From Oehlia diaphana (Eukaryota; Glomeromycota; Glomeromycetes; Glomerales; Glomeraceae): a stretch of DNA of 64,000 nucleotides. The stretch is from the NCBI GenBank assembly GCA_003833135.1, contig QZLH01000132.1, forward strand, positions 46,084 to 110,083, read 5' to 3'. Positions within the stretch are counted from its first letter, which is position 1, and each line of letters starts with the position of its first letter. The notes below the pieces were generated by a model. The model made no database searches, was not told the origin of the DNA, and was given only the letters and a program-made list of their open reading frames with translations. Shown here piece by piece: positions 1 through 12,754 of the stretch. The position numbers and the translations under genes were made by a program.

Positions 1-324
1 GTACCAGGGCAGTTTCTATTGTAAATATTTATTCAATAATCTGGGTAAAATACTTTGTAATTTTTCGTTAAATTTTCCCACTTTTTGATTTAGGTACCTC
101 CTGTTTATTATGCACATATCGTGTGTCGACGTGCTAGATTTCATTCTCATGGAGACGATATTGAAATTTCTGAAGGAAGCACTGGAATGACATCAACTTT
201 CGGTGTGGTTAAACCGGAATTGCAACGGGTACGCTTTAAATATTTCACTTTATATTTCTATTTTATAATACTAATATAATAAAATTTCACCCCCTTTTTT
301 TAAAAGGTCATGTATTATATGTAA
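1..324 (+). CDS. Argonaute, C-terminal end of PIWI domain (5' partial)
   Basis: Three exons, 1-20, 94-228 and 307-324 (stop TAA), are separated by GT-AG introns; the gene continues upstream of the window. The frame reads through RAVSI and VPPVYYAHIV, then RRARF, and ends in the short exon VMYYM. This is the end of a eukaryotic Argonaute PIWI domain. The His in YYAH corresponds to the fourth residue of the DEDH catalytic tetrad (known for the family), and KPELQRVMYYM resembles the usual Argonaute C-terminus that seats in the MID-PIWI core. The protein would bind small RNAs and cleave targets. Slicer activity cannot be judged because the three acidic residues lie outside the window. The last intron holds a CTAATA branch-like site. 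The family call rests on the motif and on splicing that keeps it in frame. Confidence 0.85.
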
Positions 325-1056
325 ATAAGTTGACCTACTGTAGCGAATTTTGGAAACAATTCTTTTGTAATTAAAGCACGCATATTTTCTTAGCTTGTAG
401 ACGTAAAAATATTTTTGTATAATTTTATGTATATAATAGAACTTTTTGTAAAATAAATTGCACTATTGTAACGACGTGAAATTTTGTTTAACTGTTAAGC
501 CAATGTGCATTTGGATCAGTTGAAATAATCAAATTCGGTAAGAGCTGAAGATCTGGAAATTTTATTTAAAACCTTATCATATTTATTTTTCTCAGGCAGT
601 AATAGAGAATTCAAAGTTTCTTAATGGCTACTTTCTTTGGTGCTGCTTGTGTTTTTCCAATATTAAAAGCATATTTAAGAATCTTAAGAAAGATCTGTAT
701 ATAAAAATTTTTAAGAGATTTATTTTTAAACAAAGACTTTAAATAAAACAAAAGTAAATAAAATTATTATAATAAAAAGTTTTTCCTAATAGTGTATGTA
801 CATTTTCAACGATTTGTTGTCCATTTCTAAGCAAACTGAATAACTTAATATAATTTTACTGTAAAGACATCATTAAGGTTAAATTATTTAAAAATTATTA
901 AGCTTTCAAATGTATTTAACCGTATTTAAAGAAAAGATAAAGAAAAAGAATTTAGGGATCAAAAAGTAATATGATAACTAATTCGTCTCTTTACATGTCA
1001 CAATTTAACAATTTAATAGGACGAGAAAAATTACCATCTGTTAATTAAACAACATC
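325..1056. other. Intergenic, AT-rich
   Basis: This is the 3' flank of the Argonaute gene and the 5' flank of the CRT10-like gene, both on the plus strand. I see no ORF of note, repeat or RNA gene, only AT-rich sequence. Confidence 0.6.
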
Positions 1057-4000
1057 ATGGAAGATAATTATTATGAATTGGAGGTAGAATAATTATATTG
1101 AGATTATTTATTATTTTTAAAGATTTTTTACATCAACTAAATCATAATTTTTTTGTTTAGGTGAGACCAGTACTTGAAAATCATCTAATTAGACTTCAAG
1201 GACTATGTGCACGATGGGTACGAAAAATTTAAAGTGATCCATTTACAAAATATTTATTATTTCATGATTGTAAAATTATGATTAATCTTTTTATTTTATA
1301 GCGGATGAATTTGTTGGCAATTTCTGACATAGATAAGAACATTATGTTCGTTGCTATGAATGATACGATTTTCGTGCATCGATTGAATTTTAATGGTAAA
1401 CCAAGTGAACCTTTCAAGAAATTAAGATATTCTACAGAACCTGATTATACAAACAAGGTTTATAATTTTTATTTTATTATTAAGGAATTATTCCGATTTT
1501 TTTTTTACTTTTTTAATATTTATTTTATACATTTATAGAGTCATACAATCAATGCCATTAAGGTTGGTAAGATTGGTAATGAAGAAGTACTTGTTAGCGT
1601 TGATGAAGCAGGTGATATCCGTATATGGTTTACGTCTAATCTTGATAAGAATCCAATACAATTTAGGTAAATTTATAAAAATTTATCTGATTTTTTTTTA
1701 TTTTTATCCTTTTTAACAAGAGACATGTTAATATATATATATAATAAATATATATATAAATTTTTAAAAAATCATTCATATAATATAGTAATAATGAATC
1801 AACATGGGGTATAGCATTACATGGTCCAAAACGTTTATTAGCAGTGAGCTCCAATTCACATGAAATTACAATCTTTAATTTAAAAGAAAGTGGAAAGTTT
1901 TTCAACGAATTTGATGATGATGATGATAATTTAGAAAGTTCTGGTGAAGAATCACAAACACCAAGAACTTATGCTTCAGTATTGACAAAGATTTCAGAAA
2001 GTGACGCACTTGGTGAGAAAGCAATATCTGTACTTCGAGGTCATGAACACAATATTCCCAATATATGTTTTAGTGCGTGCGGCCGGTTTTTGGTTTCATG
2101 TAGTATCGATTCTACATGTCGAGTTTGGAATATTAAAACGGGGGAATTAATGCAAAAGAAAATATTAACAGGAGATTGGTCTGATTTGAATGATAATGAT
2201 GAGTGGTATGGACTTTTTTAAAAAAATTAGTTATTTGAAATATAAAAAAAAATTCGATAATTAAATAAAAAAAAAATTAATATAAAGTATCTTGGATTTT
2301 TATCTTGATTTCTTTTTTATAGGGGCTGGACAGCAAATTTTGTTCCTAAATCTGCTTTCAAAACTGTTTCTTCTAATTGTGAAGAGCTTCAACATCTGAT
2401 TTCAAATCCGGAGAGCATTCCGTCGTCTCCTCGGTCTGTTGAGACAATGGATTCACTTAATCTTTATCGTCAGAATTTAAGACGTAACTTGTCTGGACAA
2501 AGACCGAATGTACGAGCTCCAGAGGATTTATATAGGATTATTATTAGTAGAAATTTAAGAATTAGAAACAGAGAATATGAGGATGGTTATATAGAAAATG
2601 GGGCTCATTCTGAATCAGGTACAGAAGAGGAATCAACCGATGATGCTTCAGAATTAGAATCAAACGAAGGTGATTCAGAGTTGGAATTGAGTGATGATGA
2701 TACAGAAGTGGGATCGAATAACAATGACCAACATGAATATAACGAGCATTCTCTTAATCGTGAACGCTTAACAGAAATTGAAGGGAGTGCCACTCCAGCT
2801 TATTATGATCGTGCTGAATCAGCAACTCCCGTTGTGGAGAATTATACGGAAAATAACCCAGATTATAGATGGTCAGTTGGACACGAATTAAATATTTTAA
2901 ATAATAATCATGAACAAAATGAGAATAATTCATCCTCAATACCGGAAAGAGAGAATCACAATGAGGAGAGATCCGAGGAGATAATTGAGGAGAGATCAAG
3001 CCAGCCGACTCAAAGTAATACAAATACTTATGAATCTCCTGCATATCCTTTATATTCTCCAAGGTCATATACCGTTTCAGAGGATTTAACTCCGGTTTCA
3101 TCGCATAATACTAGCTTTTCGCCCGAATTATCAGGTAATCTGAATAATGTTTCCCAAAGTAACTTACCAGATTCTTTTACTGGTTCGTCACTTGTATATT
3201 ATCATCAAAATCTTCAATTTTCATCATTTTCACCCATAAATCCGACACATCTTCCAACATCCCCTACTTTTTCTCCTCAATTCTCACCTCAATATGTTCC
3301 TACTACTTCTACACAAGTTTCACCTTTTTCGCAACATTATTCATCTACTTCTCCACCTACTTCTCCACATAATTCTCCAACATCTCCACATTATACATAC
3401 TTGCCAACATCTCCGCAATATTCATCTACTTTTTCTACTTTTTCTACTTTTCCACCATCTTATAATACTTCCCCTCAATATGCGACACAATATTCGTCAC
3501 ATAATTCTTCAAATTATTCACCATCATCACCACATTTTTCTCCCATATCGCCTGAACATATTGATCATCCTTCGTGGTTTTCAAACATACATCACTCATA
3601 CTCACCAATTGTTTTGCAACATTCGTCTTCTTCAGTGTCCCCGACTTATTCTCCAGTATCACCGGAATATATTCCAGCGAACCGCGAACTATCTCCGTAT
3701 CACTCGTATATAGAGGAATCTATCGAAGATGTAATAAATGGTTTACGGCAGGAATCGTCATTATCTAGTCCAAATAGTCCAAATATAAGACATGATTCAT
3801 CGCCCGAAAGGCATGAAATTGAAATTGAACCGATTTCTCAGTCAGATCACTTGGATTTGCATGATAATGATACCATATGTTCACATGACTCGCTTACGAT
3901 TGATACTCCTTTACCTTCATCATCACGTGAAAGTAGTGTCAATAACATAGATTCCCCATTAAGGACTTCAAATGATTACTATATCCGATCTCATGTTCGT

Positions 4001-4762
4001 ATACAACCGCTTGGCTCATCTCAGTCGGATTGTTGTCCAGATTTAGGATTACCTGATGAACTTGTCCTTTACACAACAAAATATGATTTACTATTGCTTG
4101 ACCCTATACTAAACTTGAAAATTTTGCGTACTGAAAAAGACCTAGTACATAGAGTAGATACAAGACGTTATCCAATTCACTTAGATTTTGATCGATTAAA
4201 TATGGTTGAGGTTCGATTAAATTCTCTTCGTTTAAATTGCTCAAAATCAATTATTTTCTATAATAGAAATTAAGACTAACAATAATTATATAAATTGTCT
4301 ATTAATAGGTGATCCCAGAACTTTCACTCATGATAGTAGCTAGTCAACAAGGAAAGGTCGCGTTAACTAGACTCATTAGGTATTAAATTAATTAACAATT
4401 CTTAATATATTTTAAAATTAGTTAACTTTTTTTTGTTCGTTTAGAATCGTTTGTGATGATGGGGAGGAAAATTATTATTTACATCCAGAAAAATATCTCC
4501 CAAACACGATAATGAATACACCATTATTAGGTAAGTAAGAAGAACAATTTATTATTATTATTATTATTAAATTTATTGTCAATCTCTCATCATTATTTCT
4601 TATACACAAGGTATGTTCGTTGCTAAACATAATAAACTTCAAGATCCTGCCTTGTTTTATTATCGGTTATATCTAATGTATATTAATGGTACAATGTTTT
4701 GTTATGAGATACGAAGAAAGAAAGAAACAAACCCTTTGAGAATGGATAATATTTATATATAA
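1057..4762 (+). CDS. CRT10-like WD40 protein (993 aa, 9 exons)
   Basis: Exons: 1057-1083, 1161-1217, 1302-1457, 1539-1666, 1789-2205, 2323-4210, 4309-4379, 4445-4530, 4611-4762; the sum is 994 codons, all in phase. N-terminal half: WD40-type blades (for example HEHNIPNICFSACGRFLVSC ... CRVWNI, about residue 200). Then a large acidic and Ser/Pro-rich insertion, and a conserved C-terminus with DRLNMVEVIPELSL and ASQQGKVALTR. That tail is typical of CRT10, known in yeast as a regulator of ribonucleotide reductase genes and an Rtt101-Mms1 ubiquitin-ligase partner; that role is inferred here. The intron at 4211 uses an unusual GTTCGA donor. I chose it because it restores the conserved NMVE-VIPEL join and has a GACTAAC branch site; unspliced, the frame would stop at 4273. 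Acidic D/E runs lie near residues 165 and 330-360. Confidence 0.8.
3240..3690 (+). repeat. YSPTSP-like degenerate repeats inside the CRT10-like gene
   Basis: Roughly residues 565-720 are built from degenerate S/T-P units such as FSPQFSPQY, SPTSPHY, LPTSPQYS, YSPSSPHFSP and SPTYSPVSPEY. They resemble the YSPTSPS heptad of the RNA polymerase II C-terminal domain but are irregular in spacing. The stretch is expected to be disordered and a likely target of proline-directed kinases (inference). Confidence 0.75.
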
Positions 4763-5190
4763 GTTCTTTCATTAAATAATTAATTTTTAATTTATATTAA
4801 GAATATGAAAAAAAATGAAACGAAGAAAAAAATTATTGTAGTTGTAATTTCATTTATAGTAACCTTAGTAACTTGCTTTTATTTATCTTGATCTAAAAAT
4901 TAGTATTAAATTTATATATTATATATTATTATGAAAAATTATATAAATAGCTATACTTTTTATATTGTAAAAAAAATTAAAAATTAAGTATAATAATATA
5001 TATTTATTATCGTTTGATTTTTTTTCTCTAAAAAAGGTATCTCAAAATAAATGTAAATTATAATAGATGAACATATTTACAATAATATAAAATAATAAAA
5101 TGAATTATAAGAAAAAATGCGTAATAAAATAACAATGTCCAAAAATAAATAAATTTGAAAAGAATAAATATACAATATTAAAGCAACTAG
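4763..5190. other. Convergent 3' intergenic region
   Basis: The CRT10-like (+) and PX (-) genes converge here. The DNA is very AT-rich with several AATAAA-like hexamers; no gene is seen. Confidence 0.6.
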
Positions 5191-7046
5191 TTAATCAATG
5201 AGCCACCATTTAACTACTCCAGTAGTACCCAAAACAGGATGAAGCAAAACGTAAGTCAAAAAATATTCCATATCTTTACGACGTTTCTCAATAAATTCAG
5301 GCACAAATTTACCCACAATTTTTTTAGGTGGTAAATTTGGTATAAGTTTACGATATTTGGGCTGGGCTTTAATAAGTTGTGCCCGTAATTTAACAAAATC
5401 GGAATACCTTTTTCTTACTACAAATTCCTTTTTTTTTAAAAAAAAAAAAGTTAAAATAAATTTATAAATTAAATTGATAATTGTAAAATCATTAATTCTT
5501 ACATCTGGGCATTTGATCGTACAAGTGTATACAACATATGAACCGATTCCTGTTCCTATTCGTATAGGATTACTGACAGTTACATTTTCGACTAGATTAC
5601 TTGATCTGCTACAACGATTTAAGCTAATCTGAAAAGGTTGTGGTGAAGATGGTGGTAGTGAATCGGAAGGAGCAAAAGACGTATCGGAAAAATTGTCATC
5701 ATAATCACTCTATAAATAAAAGAAGTAATTAGCGCTGTTGTTTACACATTTTTTAATTTACAATACTATACCACTATACCATATGTGAATATGAATCATC
5801 TTCAATCGTATTAAGAGTAGTCGGTAGGGAATAAATAGAACTTGTTCGCTTTAAAATATTATAATTATGTGTAAAAGACGATAATTCTTTAATTCGTATA
5901 TCTCCAAAGTTAGATTCTTGACTTTCAACAGCATCAACAAACTCATCATCCAATTCATCATTCTCATGAATTATTAATTGAGACAAGTGTTTTGCAGCAG
6001 ATAAATCACTCTCCTTTGTAGCTTCAGTAGACCAGAATGGAACACGTGCAGTGTTTGTAGTGTTTGTGCAAATTTGATCTGATGAAATGAAAGTAGTTGT
6101 GGAAGATTTTGAAGGAGATTTTTTTAAACCAAGATTTGCAACGAACAATTGGGCAGCTGATGCATTTTCTGAATCCATTGTACGACCCCTTATTGTATTT
6201 GTTTCTGTGCAACTATCATGAATTGTCTCTGAAAGATCCTCTAGATCATGATCACTATGAACGATAATACTAATAGATCTATCTTTGGAGTTATTACAGT
6301 GAGGAGGTTGTAGTGTTTGTGGTATTTCGTGATGAATCCGGTTTTTATATACAATATTTTCAGATGATGGTGGTTCCTTATAATGTTCATACGAATTAGA
6401 TTTTTGTTCAAGAGCCGGATTTTCAGTAGATGCGACTAGGGACAAAAAAAAATATGTATATTTAAAAAATTCAACTGAATTTTCACGAGATTTGCTACAA
6501 AAAGTTAATCTTACTTTCAATTCCTTTTTTCAAAAGTAAGTGTAAACTCTCCATTGTATCTTGGACGTAATCAAACCAATTACTAGATAGATTATCTCCA
6601 TAATTTTCAATTTTTTCTTTAATTTCCGTTAATTCACCAATAACAGCTCGAATTTCACGACGTACTTCTAAGACTATTAATTTTCGATAAACATAAAATC
6701 AATAAAGATTATTTAAAAGCTAATCATACTATAAATTTTCATTAGTGAGAATGGGAATAAATTGTAAACCGCTATATTCGTGTATAATAAATATTTACCT
6801 TGTAAGGATTTTGAGGCTAGAGCTATGTCATAAGACAAATCATTCAAGTCTTCTTCGCAATCGCTCTTTGCTAAAGTTTTTTTTCGGATAAGAGTATCAG
6901 ACTGTTTTTGCAGCAATACTAAATATATTCAGAAAATAAGTCATTAAAACTCCATTCTAACAAAAAATACAATTTTGAGAACGAGACTTACAAGTGACAT
7001 GACCGGATAAATCCAAAAGATCTTGTACTTGACTTTGCAAATCCAT
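5191..7046 (-). CDS. PX-domain protein with N-terminal helical region (477 aa, 6 exons)
   Basis: Exons, in gene order: 6992-7046, 6799-6918, 6515-6673, 5780-6435, 5503-5709, 5191-5427 (478 codons with stop, all in phase). Residues 1-165 are rich in heptad-like Leu/Lys/Glu and probably coiled coil (MDLQSQVQDLLDLSG at the start). A disordered Ser/Thr/acidic middle follows. The C-terminal 100 residues (about 377-477) form a PX domain: NPIRIGTGIGSYVVYTC, then FVVRKRYSDF, LPPKK and EKRRKDMEYFLTYVLLHP. The RYSDF Arg and the PPK loop are the usual phosphoinositide-binding elements, so recruitment to endosome or vacuole membranes is likely. A PX domain at the very C-terminus recalls Ypt35-like fungal proteins, but the extended N-terminus differs. 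The acceptor of exon 3 could be 6 nt further in (6667) without changing frame. Confidence 0.8.
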
Positions 7047-7698
7047 ATATAATAATTTTTTAGAAACAAATTAAAGAAAACCGATTATTGGAAGTTACGG
7101 AAGGGATAATGTTTTAACGACGGGCCATATTGTCGTACATTAAAAAATATGGTGTAATACATTTTTGGAAATAAATTCCCCTTGTTTGTTCAACGCATAC
7201 ATCACAACATAAACGAATTTTTATCGTAAGTGCAACAATGTATAAGCTAAATTTAATCTTGCATGCGGAGAAATTGAAAAAAGATGACATATTGGTGTGG
7301 AGTAAAAATTTAGTTACGCCAAATTTGCGGAATTACTTTATTATTTTTTTCGGATAAAATACCGGCGCTGTCAAAGTAATAGTGATCAGCAATATACATC
7401 AAAAACGGGCAGTTAATGGAAGTGATGGATGAATTATTAATAAATCTTTACCATTTTGACCCAAACTAATCCAATAACAACATCCGAAATAAGTAACATA
7501 ACGTCATTTTCACCTGGTAAATTTAAGATGATTTTGTAAGATTAGATTAAGATATTACTTTTTCCACTTGTATTACTTGCATTGTTAAAAATAATTAATA
7601 ATTAAATTAATTTTTACATTATGATTTAATTTTAAAATATTTGTTATAAAGTCTCCAAATAATCCTAACATTTATTCTGTGAATCACATTTCTAAAAA
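7047..7698. promoter_or_regulatory. Shared divergent promoter region (PX gene / PANK gene)
   Basis: The PX (-) and pantothenate kinase (+) genes are head-to-head and 652 bp apart. The interval holds no ORF. It is somewhat richer in GC near 7090-7400 than the flanks. No clear TATA box was recognised. Confidence 0.45.
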
Positions 7699-10600
7699 AT
7701 GAATGTCACAGGTGCAAAAATCTGTGATGAAGGGACTCAGCCAGAAACTCGAGATATCGTTTTACCAAATCAAACTGAATCAGTTTCTCAAATTGCCGTT
7801 GATGTAAGTTTTTAAGTAGTCTTTATTTATTATTGTGAACTTATCCTAAATTTATATTTTTAATTCACATACTTTCGGATCATATAATAGATTGGTGGTT
7901 CTTTAGCTAAAGTAGTTTATTTTTCAAATATTTCCAAAGGTGGAAGATTGAATTTCATTAAATTTGAAACCGAAAAAATTGATGAATGTATAGATTTTAT
8001 AAGAAATTTGATCGCTGCAAGAAGAAATCCCGATTCATCCGATTTAAATTTAAAAAAAAAAATAGTTATTAAAGCCACAGGTGGTGGTGCTCATAAATTT
8101 TATGATTCTTTTATTGATAAGTTAAAAGTTAAAGTGGAAAAGGAAGATGAAATGGAATGTTTAATTACTGGTAAAAAATATAATGTCTAATTATACATGA
8201 AAATTCAAGTTATTGAATTTTTTGTTATATAAATTATTTTAGGATTGAATTTCTTGATCTCAGAGATTCCATATGAAGTTTTTACATATAATGAGAATGA
8301 TCCTATGTGTTTTGAAGATACTCCAAATCCAACGAATATGTTCCCGTATATGGTAACTTTTTTAGTCGCATTTGATTTGAGAGGGCATGATTAATAAAAT
8401 TTGTAATTTGTTTATTTATAAGCTTGTAAATATCGGATCTGGTGTAAGGTAAATGTTAATTTAATTTTTTTCATTGCAATATATTTACTAAATCCTATTA
8501 ATTATTAGTATATTAAAAGTAACTGAATCTAATAAATTTGAGCGTATTTCTGGTACTTCGGTAAGATTTAAAAATAGTCATTTACTAAAGTTGTCTACAA
8601 ACATTTTTTTAAAACTAATTTTTTTATATTAATTAGTTAGGGGGAGGTACACTTTGGGGCTTATTATCTTTATTGACTGGAGCTAAATCTTTTGACGGTA
8701 TGTTATTTGAAACTTAAATGTAATGTTTAAATTTGATTGATTATGAATTTAGCTAATTAATTACAGAAATGTTGGAAATAAGCAAACACGGTGATAACAC
8801 AAATGTAGTAAGTTTATTTGTTTGGTCTTAATATATCTGAAATGAATTATAATTAATTAATAAATTTAATTATATATATATTTTTAGGATATGCTAGTTG
8901 GTGATATTTATGGATCAGATTACAATAAAATTGGGTTAAAGTCTACAACAATTGCCTCTTCCATGGGTAAAGTGTTCAAAAAGAATATTAAGCAAAGTGT
9001 TGGAAATTTCAGAAGTGAGGATATTTCGAAGTCTTTATTATATATGGTGAGGTAAAGTGTTGTTCTATAACAGTATATTATTTTTCAATTATTGTTTTAA
9101 TTTTTAATTTATATACGATGCAGCAATAATATTGGACAAATAGCATATTTAAATGCTCAAGCTCATGGATTGAAGAGAATTTATTTTGGTGGATGTTTCA
9201 TAAGAGGTAAGTCACTTTCTTTACCTCGTTTTTTTTAAAAAAAAAATTTATTTCACACATGACTTTTGTAGGGCATCCGATTACAATGAATACGTTATCT
9301 TATGCCATCAACTTTTGGTCACAAGGAACGATGAAAGCATTATTCCTTCGTCACGAAGGATATCTTGGTGCAGTTGGGGCTTTTCTTCAATATAGAACAA
9401 AACAACGTTCATATTCATTCTCAGAAATCTTCACTGTTCCACAAATGATTACAGAAAATTCTGTTAATGCTTATGGAATTTTGGAAAGCACTTCAACGAA
9501 ATTGGTAGCATTTCCAAAGTTAGAGAGTCTGGACGAATATCACCCAGATACATTACAATTAACAGATCCAACAGCTCAAAAATATTGGATTGATGTCTTA
9601 GAGAGGAACCTTCATAGTCTTGTTGAATTGGCTAAAGAATGGACTTCGGATGGCGAAAATGACGGACAAAATCAAGATGTCCAAAGTAGGGCATCTTCTT
9701 TTGATACATTATTTAGAAGCCATTTAGCAAGATTAAGAGACCAACCTAATATGTATGGAGCTTTGACGGTTCGAAGCCTTTTAAACCTTCGGGAACAATG
9801 TTTACATGAACTTGGATTTCCTGACATTTTTTCTAAAGTCAAAACCGCAGAAAATAAATCAGCACTACATAAGTTGCCAGAATTATTAAAAAAAGTGGAT
9901 TCTTTACAATCATTGGAAGATAAAATTGAGTTATTGATAGATAATATTCTGGCTGGAAATATGTATGATTGGGGATCAAGCCAAATAGTGAAACTGATAA
10001 AAGATGGAGAGTTATCCTTTGATGCAGCTAAAGAAAAAACAAACAAACCCGATAAGTTAAATCATACAAAAAAATTTATAGAAAGAATTATTAGTAAAAA
10101 TAAGCCTCCTCTTAAGAAAGCTGTTATCTTTGTGGATAACTCTGGCGCTGATATAGTCTTAGGTGTAATACCTTTTGTTAGATTTTTAGTGTCATTAGGA
10201 ATGGATGTTATATTGGCTGTTAATAGTCATCCCGCTATAAATGACATTACTGTAAGTATTATCTTTGATTATTAAATTATTAATTATAGATTACTAATTT
10301 GTATAGTTTGAAGAATTATCAGAAGTGGTAGCATCTATAGCAGAATTGGATAGTCTAGTAGCAGCAGCTTGGGCATCTAAAAAAATATCAGTTATGGAAA
10401 CGGGTAGTTCAAGTCTCTGTTTAGATTTGAGAAGGATTAATGAGGATTTAGTTGAAGCTTGTCAAGATGTTGATTTAATTGTATTAGAGGTACTTAATTT
10501 ATAATACATATTTGTATATTTTAAATTTTGCTTATATACTTTTTTCGTTATTTATAGGGAATGGGAAGAGCAATTCATACAAATTACAACGCAAAGTTTA

Positions 10601-10794
10601 CATGTGATTCACTTAAAATAGCTGTTTTTAAAAATGCTGTTACGGCTACAGAATTGGGTGCTCATATGTATGACGCTATAGTTTTGTATGAAGAAGGAAA
10701 TAACAATAAACCAAGTAGCATTGCTGAAAATGTTACTAATAGTAAAGAAAATAGTAATAATAGTGAAAATACTGTTAGTAATGGGATTGATTAA
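7699..10794 (+). CDS. Type II pantothenate kinase fused to DUF89 phosphatase (PANK4-type, 773 aa, 12 exons)
   Basis: Exons: 7699-7803, 7891-8170, 8243-8352, 8423-8448, 8509-8560, 8637-8697, 8767-8807, 8888-9051, 9124-9206, 9272-10251, 10307-10489, 10558-10794; all phases close. Residues about 30-385 are a eukaryotic pantothenate kinase: IGGSLAKVVYF (phosphate loop), KATGGGAHKF, NIGSGVSIL, GTSLGGGTLWGLLSLLTGA, GHPITMN and FLRHEGYLGAVGA. Residues about 450-773 are a DUF89 metal-dependent phosphatase: IFVDNSGADIVLGVIPF, NSHPAINDIT, then GMGRAIHTN. The kinase phosphorylates pantothenate, the first step of CoA synthesis; the phosphatase removes phosphate from 4'-phosphopantetheine or damaged forms. 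The residues aligned with the PANK catalytic Glu (DEMEC) and Arg (ERISGTSLGGG) are present, unlike vertebrate PANK4, whose kinase half is inactive. The C-terminal tail is Asn/Ser-rich. Confidence 0.93.
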
Positions 10795-12754
10795 TTTATT
10801 AGAATAATTTGATTTGGAATATGTAATATTTTTGTAATGTATTAATATTCTTGTCTCGTTACGAAACTTCAATTCAAAATTACATACAGTGATCATTGCT
10901 CTTAATAAATTTAATAAATTACACATGAAGTATATCTAAAAAAAAGTTATTAATAGAGAATGAGCATATTAATATTTTTATAAAAATGCAGGAATTTAAC
11001 AAGCTGTCGCAGGTGTTTGTTTCAAGTACTGATTTTATTCTCTATTAGCACGCCTTCATATCTATATCAAAATGAATTAGAAAAGGAGCTAAATAAAATT
11101 ATATTAGTTTGCTAAAGCGACTACGCGTGATGAAATTAAGCATCTATAATATAATAATATCAATATCTTTATCAGAAAATTGGTTTGATTCACATAATAT
11201 ACCAACCAATGTAATCCTGGGGACATTCCATATAATATTTGAGTTTTAAAAATAGATGTAGACCGAATATGGAACTTTAAAAGCTTACACTAAACGTAAT
11301 AATATTAGATGAGAAATATCTGTCATGGCTTAGCTTCTTTGCATAGTACTGTATTGTAATATAAACCATCATTCTGGAACACATCCATTACTAATTTCTA
11401 TCAATGTAACAATTGGCCACAAGGTCACTTATTGAATAAATTACATAGATTTGTTTACAAAATGAAATGGTGTTTCTATACGGAACACGCCAGTTTTTCA
11501 TTTTGTCTAAGCTAACTACACTATGACACTATCACATAAACCCAATATTGATTCCTTCCAGTTTTCGTTCGTCCAAATCGTCTATATTCTGGATATAATA
11601 AAAATGAGTGTTATGCCGTTATACGAGTAGTGGTAGAAAGAAATTAACGTTAACCTTCTTAGTCTCTCGCCATTTACGTAATGTCCTGTTCTGCTTCAAG
11701 TTATGGGTCGAAGAAAAATAACAGTGAAGTGTAATTAATATACATATTTTTGCCGAAGAAGTACTATATTCGTACGACATCTGATGTCGCAAATCAGCAT
11801 TAACTAAAGAGTCGTCGGAATAAGTCAGGTCACAGCAATAATAGTAACACTGGGCTAACAATATCCTACCTCGCCCGTTTATACGGACTCTACAGCCGAT
11901 TCTGGAAAGTGGGCTTCACAGATATGAATTTTAGACGATTCAATGGAAATTGGAAATTGATTTAGATACTAAAATTTTGATTATTGAAATATAATAAAAT
12001 GGCGTATAATAAGTTTGAAAGGAGTGCTCTAATTTTTTATCGCTATCTATGATTTTCGAAATAAAATTAACCGATTCCCACATACATATTCTGTTTCTTC
12101 TCACAAATTGTGTAATCTTATTAATTAGTTGCTAGTATACGCCTGGCAGAAGTTTCCAAAATTTCTAAAGCAAGGCAAAATTATACAATATGACTGGCTT
12201 TACCAGTCGATCCAAAACTTGCGACGTTGTTTTGTGAGAAAGTATTAGCGTGTGTTGAAAATATCAATGTGAATTTCGACGTGCACAGTACTTATTTATG
12301 ATGGCGTATCAACCGAACGATAATATTTTTTTTTTGTGAAAAGAATGATACCGTATATAATGCGGACGTGAAAATCGTGAAATTTTATCAGAAAAACCTT
12401 TGGTTTTTGTTTATTGTTTTGAAAGTAATATGCAACATATTAAAGTACTTGAGTGAACAATTGGAATAGTTACCAAATCCTTCCCTGTGTATACGCATAG
12501 TCGCATACATTAAATATTGCATCATATACATAAAAGAGTTATTTCAAGTAGGGAGGAATAAGTTTACATTATAGTAAATTACTACTAGAGTAGCACATTT
12601 TTTTATTAATGTGAAAAACAGAGTATTAAGTTGTATATGCATTTGCTACATACTTCAAATTATATTATTATATTATATAATTATATTATATTATTAAATT
12701 ATTATTATATTAATTATATTATTATAAATAACTCATATCTCATTTCAAATTCTT
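10795..12754. other. Intergenic, no gene recognised
   Basis: About 2 kb between the 3' ends of the PANK gene and the small minus-strand gene. Short ORFs here have no recognisable motif or splice context. A TAT/TTA-rich simple repeat occupies about 12655-12730. Confidence 0.5.

Noticed and set aside
3294..3713. Plus-strand 139-aa ORF rich in His/Leu/Ile
   Set aside because: It is the shifted frame of the Ser/Pro/Tyr repeats of the CRT10-like gene.
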